Shown here piece by piece: positions 26,754 to 38,275 of a stretch of DNA of 64,000 nt. Within the stretch, counting starts at the first letter, position 1; every line of letters starts with the position of its first letter. Source of the DNA: Silene latifolia (lineage: Eukaryota; Streptophyta; Magnoliopsida; Caryophyllales; Caryophyllaceae); contig NC_133530.1 of the NCBI RefSeq assembly GCF_048544455.1, positions 16,979,748-17,043,747 of the forward strand. Reading direction: 5' to 3'. The position numbers and the translations under genes are program-made. The notes under the pieces are model-generated. The model was not told the DNA's origin and did not search any database. It saw only the letters and a program-made list of their open reading frames with translations.

Positions 26754-27190
26754 GAGATCAACTAAGGTCCACATTTATTTTGAGTCCATAAGTTCTATTA
26801 TGAGCCATTGGATGGAGGGAAATGGAGGGATGAGATCAACCCCAAAAAGGGTGTTTATAAAGCTAATCTCACCATCTCTCTCCTCCTTCACTAATCCACT
26901 CTAATTAATCACTAATTTACTTTATATTTCTTTTCCACTCATCCATTTCTCTTTCATCTTACACATTTCATTTCTCTCTTCTCTCAAACTCTAAAAAAAA
27001 AAAACCCAAATAAAAAAAAAACCCAAAAATCCAAATAAATAAAAAACCCAAAAAATCCAAATAAATCAAAAAACTCAAATAAATCATTCATTCCTCTCTT
27101 CCTCATTCACCACCACCCACCACCACCCCACCCGACACCAAATAACCACCCACCACCCCCCCGCCGCCACCCCACCGCCGCCCACCCGCC

Positions 27191-27226
<36 letters not shown>

Positions 27227-27464
27227 CAACTCGTTTTTTTTTTTTTTTTTTCGTTTTGTATTAATTTGTATGTTTTTAGTTGTTTTTTCCATTTATTATT
27301 TTTTTGGTCTTTTATTTTATTTTAGTTGTCTTTTATTTTGTTAGTTATCATTTTTTAGTCATTTTCTTAAATCTCTTCTTGTTATATTTTTTTTTTAAGA
27401 TTTCGTGTTTTAAATCTCGTTTTTTTTTTTGTGAGATACTTTTTTTTTATCTAAGACAAAAATG

Positions 27465-28830
27465 GAGTAAAGTTATACAAAAATGAACCAAAGTTATACA
27501 AAAATATACCAAAGTTATACAAAAAATTGGACTAAAGTTTTAAAAAAATGAACCAAAGTTATACAAAAATGAACCAAAGTTATACAAAAATGAACCAAAG
27601 TTATACAAAAATGGACTAAAGTTATACAAATATGGATTAAAGTTATACAAATATGGGCTAAAGTTATACAAATAAGGATTAAAGTTATACAAAAATGGAC
27701 CAAAGTTATACAAAAATGAACCAAAGTTATACAAAAATGCACCAGAGTTATACAAAAATGCACCAGAGTTATACAAAAAATGCACCAAAGTTATACAAAA
27801 AATGGACTAAAGTTATACAAAAATGCACCAGAGTTATACAAAAATGGACCAAAGTTCTACAAAAAATGGACTAAAGTTATACAAAAATGGACTTTGGTGC
27901 ATGTTTGTATAACTCTGGTGCATTTTTGTACAACTTTGGTGCATGTTTGTATAACTCTGGTGCATTTTTGTATAACTTTAGTCCAATTTTTGTAGAACTT
28001 TAGTCCAATTTTTTGTATAACTTTAGTCCATTTTTTGTATAACTTTGGTGCATTTTTGTATAACTCTGGTCTATTTTTGTATAACTTTGGTCCATTTTTG
28101 TATAACTTTAGTCCTTATTTGTATAACTTTAGCCCATATTTGTATAACTTTAATCCATATTTGTATAACTTTAGTCCATTTTTTGTATAACTTTGGTGCA
28201 TTTTTGTATAACTCTGGTCTATTTTTGTATAACTTTGGTTCATTTTTGTATAACTTTGGTTCATTTTTGTATAACTTTAGTCCAATTTTGTATAACTTTA
28301 GTCCAATTTTTTTATAACTTTAGTCCATTTTTTGTATAACTTTGGTGCATTTTTGTATAACTCTGGTCTATTTTTGTATAACTTCAGTCCAAAATTGTAT
28401 AACTTTAGTCCAAATTTGTGTAATTTTAGTCCAAAATTGTATAACTTTAATCCATAAGAGTATAACTTCAGTCATAAAATGTATAACTCTAGTCATACAA
28501 TGTATAACTCTAGTCACAGTTTGTATAACTCTAGTCATACAATGTATAACTCTAGTCACAGTTTGTATAACTCTAGTCATACAATGTATAACTCTAGTCA
28601 CAGTTTGTATAACTCTAGTGATTCAACGTATAACTCTAGTCACACTGTATAACTCTAGTCACAGTTTGTATAACTCTAGTCAATTTTTTGTATAACTTTA
28701 GTCCAATTTTTGTATAACTTTAGTCTTTTTTTGTATAACTTTGGTCATAAAATGTATAACTTTAGTCATAAAATGTATAACTTTAGTCATAAAATGTATA
28801 ACTTTAGTCATAAAATGAATAACTTTAGTC
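27465..28830. repeat. 20-21 bp minisatellite in two opposite orientations
   Basis: From 27465 to about 27893 units read aaagttatacaaaaatg(g)acc. From about 27893 to 28830 they read the complement, tttgtataactttagtcca and variants (tataactctagtcacag). The switch occurs at tggactttggtgca. The unit in its second orientation (gtataactttagtcca) resembles early units of the array at 24680 (gtgtaattttagtcca). Confidence 0.9.
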
Positions 28831-29559
28831 GTAAATAGTAAAAAAATCAAACAATAAATATGAAAAATATGAAAAAAAAAAAAAAATTAACAAAAACCAA
28901 AAAAACTCATAATAACAAAAACAAAAAACCAAATAACAATAATAAAACCAAAAAACCAACAACCCAACCCAACCCGAAATCTGAAATAAACCAAATAACA
29001 TTAAAAAAAAACCAAATTTAAATATCGTGTGTATAACTCTAATGCACGCAGTGTATAACTTTAATAGACAAGATGTATAACTTTAGTCCAAAAAATCAAA
29101 TAACAATAACAACCAAATAAAAAAATAAAAAATAAAAACAAAGAACAAAGAACAAAAACAAAACAAAAAACAAAGAACAACACCAAAAAACACAAATCTG
29201 AAATTTAAACAATAAAAACCAAAAATAACAATAATAACAATAACAAAATAATAAAAACCCGCCGATCCCAAAACCCAAATCCCGTAAAACAAGAAAGAAA
29301 AGAAAAAAAAAAAAAAAAAAAAACAAAGAACCGCTTCGAGAATAACAACAACGACCACCGCCAAAAAATAAAAAAAGCCATGCACCAACTACATCCCCAC
29401 AAACGTAGAACTGAAAAAAAAAAAAAAAAAAAAAAAAAGCACCACCACGATATCACGACAACCACCATCCCTACAAATGGAACGACATCACCAACACTAA
29501 CCCGACACTCGAACCACCAACAACCACTATTTATTTTCGATCAAAAAAAAAAAATAGAA

Positions 29560-30000
29560 AGGAAAAGGGAGAGGCGGCAGAGAAGAGGGATGGTGCAGGA
29601 CGGAGGATGGTTCGTGGTTATTGGTGTGGTCGGGTGTGGTGGTGGTAAGGGAGGGTCGGTGTTGGTGGGGTGGTGTTATGGTCGAGACGGCGGCGGCAAA
29701 TGAGGCATGAAGGAGGGAGGAGGTGGCGGCGGATCCGTGAAGGAGGGAGGAGGTGGCGGCGTGTGTGCGGGGTGGTTGAGGGAGGGTCGTGGTGGAGGGA
29801 TGTGGGCTGGGAGGAGGGAGGTCGGGTGGGGGCTGGGTAGAAGGGAGGTCGGAGGAGCCGAGAAGGAAGGAGGAAAAGGGTGACGGGTGGTGGCCGGTTG
29901 AGCCGTGGGTGAGAGAGAAGAAGAGGAGGTTGAGCCGTGGGTGACGGGTGGTGGCGGGTTGGGTGGTGGTCACCGGAGGTGTGGAAGAGGGAGTGGATAT
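29560..30000. repeat. G-rich strand-asymmetric tract
   Basis: Plus strand dominated by ggtggtgg, ggaggtggcggc and ggaggga repeats near the right TIR, as in the preceding element. Open frames read on the complementary strand are low-complexity Ser/Pro/Thr strings and are not supported as genes. Confidence 0.7.
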
Positions 30001-30296
30001 TTTTGGGTTTTTTTTTGTTGATTTGGTTTTTTTTTGGTTTTGTGAGAATGAGAGGGAAATGAGAGTGAATGAGAGAGAAGTGAGAGGATGAATTATGAGG
30101 AAGTGAGAAGGGAGAATTAGAAGGAGGATGGAGTTATACAAATTAGGATGGAGTTGTACATGGATTAGGAAGGGAGATTAGGGAGGGAGATTTATGACCA
30201 TCCATTGAGATGTAATCTCATCCCTCCATCCCTTCCATCCAAAGGCCCTTATAAGGACTTAGGGACTCAATGGATGTAAGGGTCTTATAAGAATCG

Positions 30297-30297
<1 letters not shown>

Positions 30298-30374
<77 letters not shown>
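30298..30374. repeat. (TA)n microsatellite 5
   Basis: Perfect TA tract of 77 bp, the longest of the five. It ends the chain of TIR elements. Confidence 0.95.
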
Positions 30375-30376
<2 letters not shown>

Positions 30377-31260
30377 AAGCCCAATAAAAATAAAAATAAA
30401 TTCTACGCATCTTTTTTTTCCCTAATTCTGATTTCTCTTCAGTCGACAAACCCTCTTCTTTTCTTTCTCTAAATTTCTCTTAAACGACAGTCGACAAATC
30501 TCTCTTCTCTATAATTTTGATTCTAAAATGGTGAAAGGGAAGCAATTTACATCATCATCAAGGAGGAAAAACGCATCTAACAATATTTCGTGAACGAGAA
30601 GCAATTTATATCATCATCAGGAAGGAAAAATGCATCTAACAATATTTTGAGGTAAATTTCTACCCCAATCGTCATACGAACTATTATTAAAAGAATACGG
30701 ACTAAAAAATACGAGCACCTAAGAATATGAGCTATTAAGATAAGAATATGAGCTAATGTAAAAAGAATACGAGCTTAAAGGGATCACGAACTTAAAAAAA
30801 CGAGCACATAAGCATACGAGCTATTAAGATAAGAATACGAGCTAAAGTAAAAAGAACACGAGCTTAAAAGAACCGCGAGCTTAAAAATACTAACACATAA
30901 GAATACGAGCTATTAAGATAAGAATACGAGCTAATGTAAAAAGAATACGAGCTTAAAATGATCATGAGCTTTAAAATACGGGCACATAAGAATACGAGAT
31001 ATTCAGATAAGAATACGAGCTAATGTAAAAATAATACGAGGTTCAACTATTTCCATGCACTATATTGGATAAAAAAAATTCTTCAAGATGATGCGCAGTT
31101 CCGCAAAGTCAATTAATTATAATAATTTAAGGGAGAAGATGATTCATTAACTGGATGATGGAGGAAGATGAAGAGAAGTTAGAAAAATATGGAAACAGTC
31201 AAAGAGAGAATGAGGATTAGATTGAAAATTGAATTACGTTACCCTTTTTTTTCAAAAATA
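30375..31260. other. Noncoding stretch with an 89-bp tandem repeat
   Basis: A near-duplicate of about 60 bp (agaagcaatttacatcatcatca type) lies at 30538-30660. From 30721 an 89-bp unit starts at 30721, 30810, 30899 and 30988, rich in aatacgagct. No gene seen. Confidence 0.8.
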
Positions 31261-31284
31261 GTTGAAAAAAGACTAAAATAACCT

Positions 31285-31312
31285 TGGATGTACAATGCTC
31301 ATTGTACATCCA
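31285..31312. repeat. Perfect 13-bp inverted repeat (hairpin)
   Basis: tggatgtacaatg, 2-nt spacer, then its exact reverse complement. Could be a terminus or a cruciform-forming site; no partner found nearby. Confidence 0.7.
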
Positions 31313-34067
31313 GTTGTATAGTCTTGAAACTGCAACAAAACGCAGCAACAACAAAACAGGGAAACCATCATTCTTTTTAGTCGACCCTTCAAACTCCGAT
31401 CCCGCCTTCGTCTCTCAACCAAACTCCATTATTTTTGCACCATTAGCTTCCTCGTCCCTTCCTCGTTCTTTTAAGGTAAGAAAGCTCCTATTTTGTTGAA
31501 TTTTCGAAATGGGCATCTTTTTACAAACCCGGTTTTGTGACCCATGTTACTCGTTTTTCCTCCTTTTTAGTTGAAGACTGAAGATAGGCTCGTGATATGG
31601 ACGTTTTTACTCGAGAATTCGAAGAGTTAAGGTAACGGTGATAGGTTACTCGACAAAATGTCGGGAATCCGTCCTTCCTACTCGTTTTTACCTTCATTTA
31701 TAGTAAAGTTTAAGTCTTTGTGTGTTCCTCATGAATGGGGTTGTTTTTGGTCTTGATAATGGTCATTTTACACGGCTGATTTGGTTGCCTTGGACCCGTC
31801 TCAAACTGGATTCGGGTATGAGGGGATATATCGAGTTCATTGCGTGTTTTATGTTCATGTACTACTGCAGTTGATGTCTATGTCCTTCCCTGAATTTTTT
31901 TTGGTCGACATTGGCGTAGATTAATTTTTTTTGGTCGGCATTGGCGTAGATTAATTGTGCCTTGTGCTTGCTTATTTCCGTCTCAAACTTGGACAAAAAA
32001 AGAGCTGCTCGAATTCTATTTTGGTACCGTGTATGGACTGTCATTAATCGTTAATCTCGAGTTTTATTAGGACAAGTTTAATGGTGGTTGTTCATGTCTT
32101 ATTTGAGCTTATTTCCGTCTTAATTCTGAGTTGAATGGACTGTTTTGGGTATTTCGGACTCGGTTTTGGAGCTGAGAGTGGACGGACGTGGTGATGGGTT
32201 TAGTTGAAGGTGATGTTGGATTGAAGAGGGCGTGATTTTTCTTGGCTTAAATTTCTATAGTAAAAATGGTGTGAATATCCGTCCTTTCCAAGTTATTGAG
32301 TTTCGGTCCCATGCTCTATAAAACGCAATTCGTTAAATATCGTTCTTATACATGTTTATTTTGTTGGACTCATTTGTTTTGTTTATTGGGCTCAAATAAT
32401 TTTAATGGTTGGGCTTTATGTGAGTAAATGGTTGGAGTTCTTGTGGCTAAACTTTTGGGTGGTACATGATTAAATGTTTGGGCTTGTTGTATGCCACTTA
32501 TTGGATTCTATATAAATCTTAGTTTGGGCTACACATGATTTTGGTGTTAGGTCTAATAAGTTTCATTTGATGGGTCATGTATAGTTGTGTTGTGGGCTCG
32601 TAAATGAGTCACTTGAGTTGGTCACATTTTATCTCGTAAATTATTCATTATCGCTTGTTATCTCTTACTTAACCGGCATGTTAAATTATAAAATGGAATA
32701 TTTATTAATATGATACAAGTACGAGATATTTACTATAAGTACTGGTAAGAGTCATATTCTTGATAATGTCTTGTATTGTCCGGTTGTGAGAGCCTTGGTC
32801 ATATCGGACACTAGGGGTGATCCATAGGCCCTCTAGTTGCGATATGATCGTCGGGACTGATGTTCCCATCCGTACTAATGGTGAGATGCAAGCCATGAGT
32901 ATGAGTGTGACATTAATAATCCCGTCTCATGTACTTGTTTGTTGTACTTGTTTATTTTATTTAACCGGCATGTATAATTATGAAATGAAATGTTTATTTA
33001 TATGTTACAAGTATGAAAATATTATTATAAATAATTACTTGTAAGAGTCGTATTCTTGTAGAAATGCCATATTACCATCGTACGTGCTTGACATACATTT
33101 TTGTCCTGCTTGTGCTGTTCTGGCAAGCACGGGTTTGACCTACTTGTGCTGTTCTGGCAAGTTCGGTTTTGGCCTACTTGTGCTGTTCTGGCAAGTACGG
33201 CTTTTGGCCACTTGTGCTGTTCTGGCAAGTAAGTCTTATCTCAGTCTTTCCGCTACTTTCGTGCTGTTCTGGCGATTGGGGTACTCGGTCTCCTTAGTAG
33301 TCGAGTCTTGGGTGCGCGCTGTGCTGGCGCACGTCGAATCGGGATGTACACCCGAGAATCTCCAGATTTAGACTAGGACCGTATTATTATCGTAGTCCTA
33401 CCCTGGGAAATTATAGTCTAAGAGTAATAAATGTCTTGCATTATTTGGATGGTTACTTTGGTCATATCTCCTTGAAATATGTGCTCGTGGCTAAGTGGTC
33501 GTGTCTGTTTCCTTGTCTTTCTTCTCCATTTAGTTATTGTTGCTTATGTCTTACCTGTTTATTCCATCATTTCTTTATTCTTTGTTGGTTTAAACACGTA
33601 TGATCCTATGTTTAGTTATGATTCGATTCACTTATGTCTTATCTAATATGATTGTTTGTTTATGTTCTTTGTTATGTTCGTTTCGACATATTGTGGCTGG
33701 GAGAACCTTGAGTTAACCCCCACTGACTGTGGCGTTCATGTTTACATGAATGACAGGTGGTGAAGATGCTTGTGTGGGGAAGACGTGTGGGCTAGCGAGA
33801 ACTAAACCCTTGGGCCTTAGTTGCTAGTTTAGAAACACCTTATATGTTTATTCGTGGGATATCTTTTCCCCGTTTTCTAGACTTGGGTTGTATTAACCTA
33901 AATTTGTCTATTGTTTTATTTGTTTCTTTTCGTTAGTGGCACCCGCGTGCTATTCTTTAACTAGTTAAAAGTTTTTTAAATATCACAAATTTCCGCTTTA
34001 ATTTATTAGTTAGATTTTCCGCTTTATCGCGGGGTGTCACATGCATCGCACGGGCATTAAATCTAGT
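31313..34067. other. Noncoding repeat-derived region with LTR/Helitron-like end
   Basis: No coding region seen. Contents: a 30-bp tandem pair at about 31895-31955 (ggtcgacattggcgtagatt / ggtcggcattggcgtagatt); two diverged direct copies at about 32670-32765 and 32960-33062; a 34-bp tandem repeat at 33109; and a terminus-like end at 34031-34067, where ggtgtcacatgcatcgcacg precedes ggcattaaatctagt. The end resembles either a gypsy-LTR end (gtgtcaca) or a Helitron 3' end (hairpin remnant then CTAG). I cannot decide between these. Confidence 0.45.
33109..33244. repeat. 34-bp tandem repeat, four copies
   Basis: cttgtgctgttctggcaag begins at 33109, 33143, 33177 and 33211, an exact 34-bp period, with a degenerate fifth copy near 33259. 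Confidence 0.9.
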
Positions 34068-34174
34068 ATGGTCTATATTAAGCTTCATAACTTTTTGATA
34101 TTTATTTCATGATCAAATTTTAGACGCAACTGTCGGATTTCGAACAAGCGCAGTCATAGTAGCAAAGTGTATAG

Positions 34175-34479
34175 TACTCCCTCCATTACTTATTATATGT
34201 CGTTCTAGGTGTTTTGATTTTTTGCGTTATACTTGTCGTTTTAGCCCTTCTATCATAAACACTCTCCAATTCCCAATGTTTTTGTCACATAAAATCTCTA
34301 TATCAGCCAATGGAATACATGAAAGAAAAGGACATGATAAGCAATGCACTCTTTCTTATGGACACGTGTAAAAAAATGTGCAGAAAAAGTGAATTAAGAA
34401 GGATAAAAAAGGAATAAATGCATGCCTTATTTTGTGTGCTTCAATCTAAAATGTCATAAAATAAATAATGGAGGGAGTA
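34175..34479. mobile_element. Stowaway-type MITE, 305 bp
   Basis: Begins tactccctccatt and ends aatggagggagta: inverted ends flanked by TA, the target of Tc1/mariner elements. No ORF. Confidence 0.85.
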
Positions 34480-35200
34480 TTAAACAATTAATTGGCGAAA
34501 ACAAGGAGCATGAAAGTTGATAAGGTTAACATTCATGTTCAATAATATTACAGCACACTATTGAAATGTTGATCTTATTTTAATGTGGAATGTCGACAAC
34601 GTTGAGGTCTGGTACTGGACTTTGAGATTGGATTATCACGGAGAAGTTTATAACCTAATTTGGATTTTGTTTCTTTTATATGACGAATAAAATTACGGAT
34701 GAGTTTGGATATGACTACTATTAGTCATGTTATGAACACTTTCCTCGATCTCAAATAATTATAAGTTGCCCTCAAACATCATAATAACCTAAAGTATAAT
34801 AATAGATAAAACAAATGAAACCGCTTCATAGCTTCAACTCTGAGACACTTTATTTCACATTATTTTTCCATGAGCGAATTATTGTGTTAACTTTCAACTG
34901 TCCCGTGCATTGCACCATTAAAATAAAGAAATTATTGCAACTTGCATATACTAGCCATTTGTTCAATACTTACCCAAAATGAAAATAGATAACAAATAAA
35001 TAGTACACCTCAAAATGTAAATAGATAACAACTCACCGGGACATAGAGAGTACAAAATTATTTATATGAACTCACTCTTTGCTCAACAAGACAACAATAA
35101 AAGTGGCCTTTTATTTTGGGTTATGCTCTTTCATGGATATTTAAGGTGGTTAAAACATTCTAACTTCTAAATATCGCTATTTAAAACAATTAATTAAAGC
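34480..35200. other. AT-rich noncoding stretch
   Basis: No gene recognised. A gtgcattgcac palindrome at about 34907 after tccc resembles the hairpin of Helitron 3' ends, but no CTAG follows. Confidence 0.5.
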
Positions 35201-35205
35201 ATATC

Positions 35206-35328
35206 TGTTACGAAATGTATTAGGTTAATTGTGTTGTGCTACATCTCATTAGCTTATCGCGTAATATAAATACAAGTTCCGTCTTGGGTCAAAGCCCATA
35301 TAAAAGATACGGCCTAATCGGCCTAATA
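35206..35328 (-). repeat. Copia 3' LTR (123 bp)
   Basis: In element orientation it starts TATTAGGCCG and ends GTAACA, next to the polypurine tract. Almost identical to the right LTR (for example gggtc/ggatc and cgaaatg/caaaatg), so insertion was fairly recent despite the broken coding region. Confidence 0.9.
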
Positions 35329-35569
35329 CTCCCCCTCAAACTAGAGCATGTAGATCAAGAATGCCTAGTTTGCGAAGGAGAAAATCAAATTGCGGTAACG
35401 CTAAAGCTTTAGTAAAGATATCCATGAACTCCACATTTGTGGCAACATATGATGGACAAACCAAGCCTTCGGAGATCGCGTCGCGGATGAAATGACAATC
35501 GACTTCGATATGTTTGGTTCGCTCATGAAAGACCCGATTTTGAGCGAGTTGAAGAACTGATTTATTATC

Positions 35570-38118
35570 TCAAGAAATCGACATTATTGGTGTTTGGATC
35601 ACAACACCAAGACTAGAAAATAATCCCACGAGCCATTTCATTTCACAAAGAATCGTGGTCATAGACCTATATTCAGCTTCAGTGGAAGACCGTGACACAA
35701 TCGGTTGTTTTTTAGTCTTCCAAGAGATAAGTGAACCACCAAGAAACACAATCCAACCGGAAACGGAGCGACGAGAAGCGGGACATTTTGCGTAATCAGA
35801 ATCGCACCAACCCGAGACTATAACCGAGGTATCCGAGCGAAGCAAAATTCCCTGATCCAGTCGTCCTTTGAGATACCGTACCACCCTAAGAGCAGCATCC
35901 ATATGTGCTTTCCGAGGTTGAGCTAAAAATTGCGATAATATATGAACGACATAAGAGAGATCCGGGCGAGTAACAGCAAGATAAACTAGTCGCCCGACGA
36001 GCTGACGATAAAACTCAACATCCTCAATAATATCACCTGTAGCGTCACCCAATTGGTTATTCTGTTCAATTGGCGTGGAGCTAGGCTTCGAACCCAAAAG
36101 TCAGGTCTCAGAAATAAGCATATTTTCGCTAATTGAGGCAAATACCCTCCGAATTACGAGCAACTTAAATGCCCAAAAAATATTTCAAAGTGCCCAAATA
36201 CTTCATATGGAAGCATGTACCCAGATAGTGCTTAAACTGAGTATTAGCAGTCGAATTATTCCCGGCAATGACAAGATCATCAACGTAGACAAGAACATGA
36301 AGACATACCTTATTAGCTGAAAAATTGAACAAAGAATAATCCGAATAAGATTGTTTAAAACCATATTGTCGCAAAGCAGAAGCTAGCTTGGCAAACCAAT
36401 AGCGAGGAGCTTACCTGAGCCCATATAATGATTTACACAGCCGACGAACTTTACCGTCTTTCCCCTTTGCTAAACCCAGGTGGCAATTTCATATACATTT
36501 TCTCCGTTAAATCTCAATGTAAGAAAGCGTTATGAATGTCCATCTGGTGTAATTCCCAATTTTTACTAGCAGCAATTGTAAGCAAAGTACGTATCGTCAC
36601 CATCTTAACTACGGGCGCAAAAGTTTCCCCATAATCAATACCATAAACTTGATGATTACCAAAAATCACTAACCTTGCTTTATATCGTTCAATGCTCCCA
36701 TCGGATTTGTATTTAATTTTGTAAACCCAACGACAGCCAAGAGCCTTCTTGTCTGGAGGTAAAGTAGTCAATTCCCAAGTGCCATTATTCTCAAGAGCGG
36801 TAATTTCCTCCTCCATAGCCTTACACCAACGAGGGTCAGTGATGGTCATTTAAAAATTGGGAGGCTCAACACCGTTTGTAATTGCTGCAAGAAATTGTTT
36901 ATGACGGGAAGAAAACTCATCGCAAGTGAGATAATTAGCAAGAGCATAAGGGGTACCTGAAGACGAAGACGGAGAGTCGGGTGGTGAGTTGCTGGGCATA
37001 TCCGGAGGCGTGTCATCAGACGTACCAACCAAATAATCATTCAAGTGAGGCGGAGGTCGTTTCGTTCGCTTCCCACGACCAAGTTCAGCAGCAGGCGTAC
37101 TCGCCACACCTGACTCCCCTTCGACACCCTCACGCTCAACGGACACAGAAGGATCAACCCTGGACTCCCCCACACGCGTGATCGGCCCATCAGAATTGGG
37201 CTCGACAAAAGTAGTCGAAGAAACCAAGGAATGGGAAGGAGCATACGAAAAAGAATCCTCATAAAATTGAACATCCTGACTCACAAAAATATCCCCGGTA
37301 GCAATATCATACATACGCCAGCCTTTTTTATTGTGGGGGTACCCAAGAAAGACACACTTACGACTCCTCTTCGCAAATTTACCGCCTTTGGTATTTTGGT
37401 TATGAACGAAATAAAGGCACCCTAAGACGCCTAAATTAACATAGGAAGGGGATGAACCAAAGAGAATTTCATATGGAGTTTTATTGTGAAGAAGATGAGA
37501 AGGAGTGTGATTGATTAAATAAGCCGTTGTTAAAATACATTCACCCCAAAAAGAGGCTGGTAAATGCCCCTGAAACATAAGAGCGCGAGTGACATTGAGT
37601 ATGTGACGATGTTTACGCTCGACACGACCATTTTTTTGAGACGTCCCGACACATGAAGTTTGAAATAAAATGTCGTGTTTAAAAAAATAGTCGGACATTT
37701 CATTAAACTCCGTTCCATTATCAGATTGAACAATTTTAACTTACTTGGAAAATTGAGTATTAACCATGGCTAAAAAACTCATAAACATACCCGTGACCTC
37801 TGTTTTGTCGAGTAATAAATAGACGCAGACCGCCTGAGAACAATCGTCAACAATGGTCAAGAAATTTTTTGCCCCGCAAAACGAGGGTGTACGATAAGGA
37901 CCCCATAAGTCACAATGAATTAAATCAAAAATAGCAGCTGTTTTATTAGAATTCAAACTAAAACTTTGACGACATTGTTTTGTAAGATGACAGACATCGC
38001 AAATATGATCCAAATTAGAAGAATTTAAATTGCTAACATTCGGTAAAAAACAGAGAACTTTATTGGAAGGATGACCAAGACGTATATGCCATGTATCAAC
38101 CAAAAAATCCGTGCTCAC
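35570..38118 (-). pseudogene. Copia pol, 3' part: integrase, reverse transcriptase, RNase H
   Basis: Reading from 38118 down: GAG-pre-integrase and zinc HHCC (WHIRLGHPS ... CDVCH), integrase core (CDLWGPY, TIVDD, then GRVERKHR), reverse transcriptase (GCRWVYKIKY, FAPVVK, MDIHNAFLH, YVDDLVIAG) and RNase H (SRSSTEAEYRSM). Order integrase before reverse transcriptase is diagnostic of Ty1/copia. The frame is broken near 37738, 36850, 36500 and 36100; after NAFLH a stop and a frameshift precede YMKLPPGF. Non-functional. Confidence 0.85.
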
Positions 38119-38275
38119 CCGGTGATGTGTTCATTTTATATATACTTTTACCCCTCATTTTAGCTCGGTTTTGATTGCATATCATACTTTAATTAGTATA
38201 TTTGTGAGCTAATCTTGTGTTCTAGGTGTATTGTTTGTATTTGTTATATGTTGTAAGAATCTAAGCATTTATAGG

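Larger units (their letters stand above)
26751..30297. mobile_element. Non-coding (TA)n-bounded TIR element with inverted minisatellite, 3.5 kb
   Basis: Left end: aaggtccacattta, ttgagtccataag, ccattggatggaggg, ggagggatgagatc. Right end in reverse complement: agacccttacatcc, ttgagtccctaag, ctttggatggaaggg, ggagggatgagatt. The interior holds a C-rich tract (27100-27190), poly-T (27194-27250), a minisatellite that flips orientation, A-rich stretches (28840-29480) and a G-rich tract. No credible ORF. Same TIR pattern as the three preceding elements. Confidence 0.8.

Noticed and set aside
26606..26791. ORF containing an IYIYIY run
   Set aside because: Translation of the (TA)n tract.
27465..28830. 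Long open frames rich in CITLVHF or FLYNFG
   Set aside because: They follow the 20-21 bp repeat period on both strands; no start context, no domain.
29527..30141. 204-codon open frame rich in Ser/Pro/Thr on the minus strand
   Set aside because: Low-complexity translation of a G-rich tract in a non-coding element.
31284..31499. Short ORF that might be a first exon (donor-like gtaag follows)
   Set aside because: No recognisable domain and no second exon found downstream.
30374..34067. A full Helitron from TC at 30374 to CTAG at 34066
   Set aside because: The 3' hairpin is degraded, the 5' end lacks the usual TCTCTACTA-like start, and there is no Rep/helicase sequence. Only the 3' end is worth noting.
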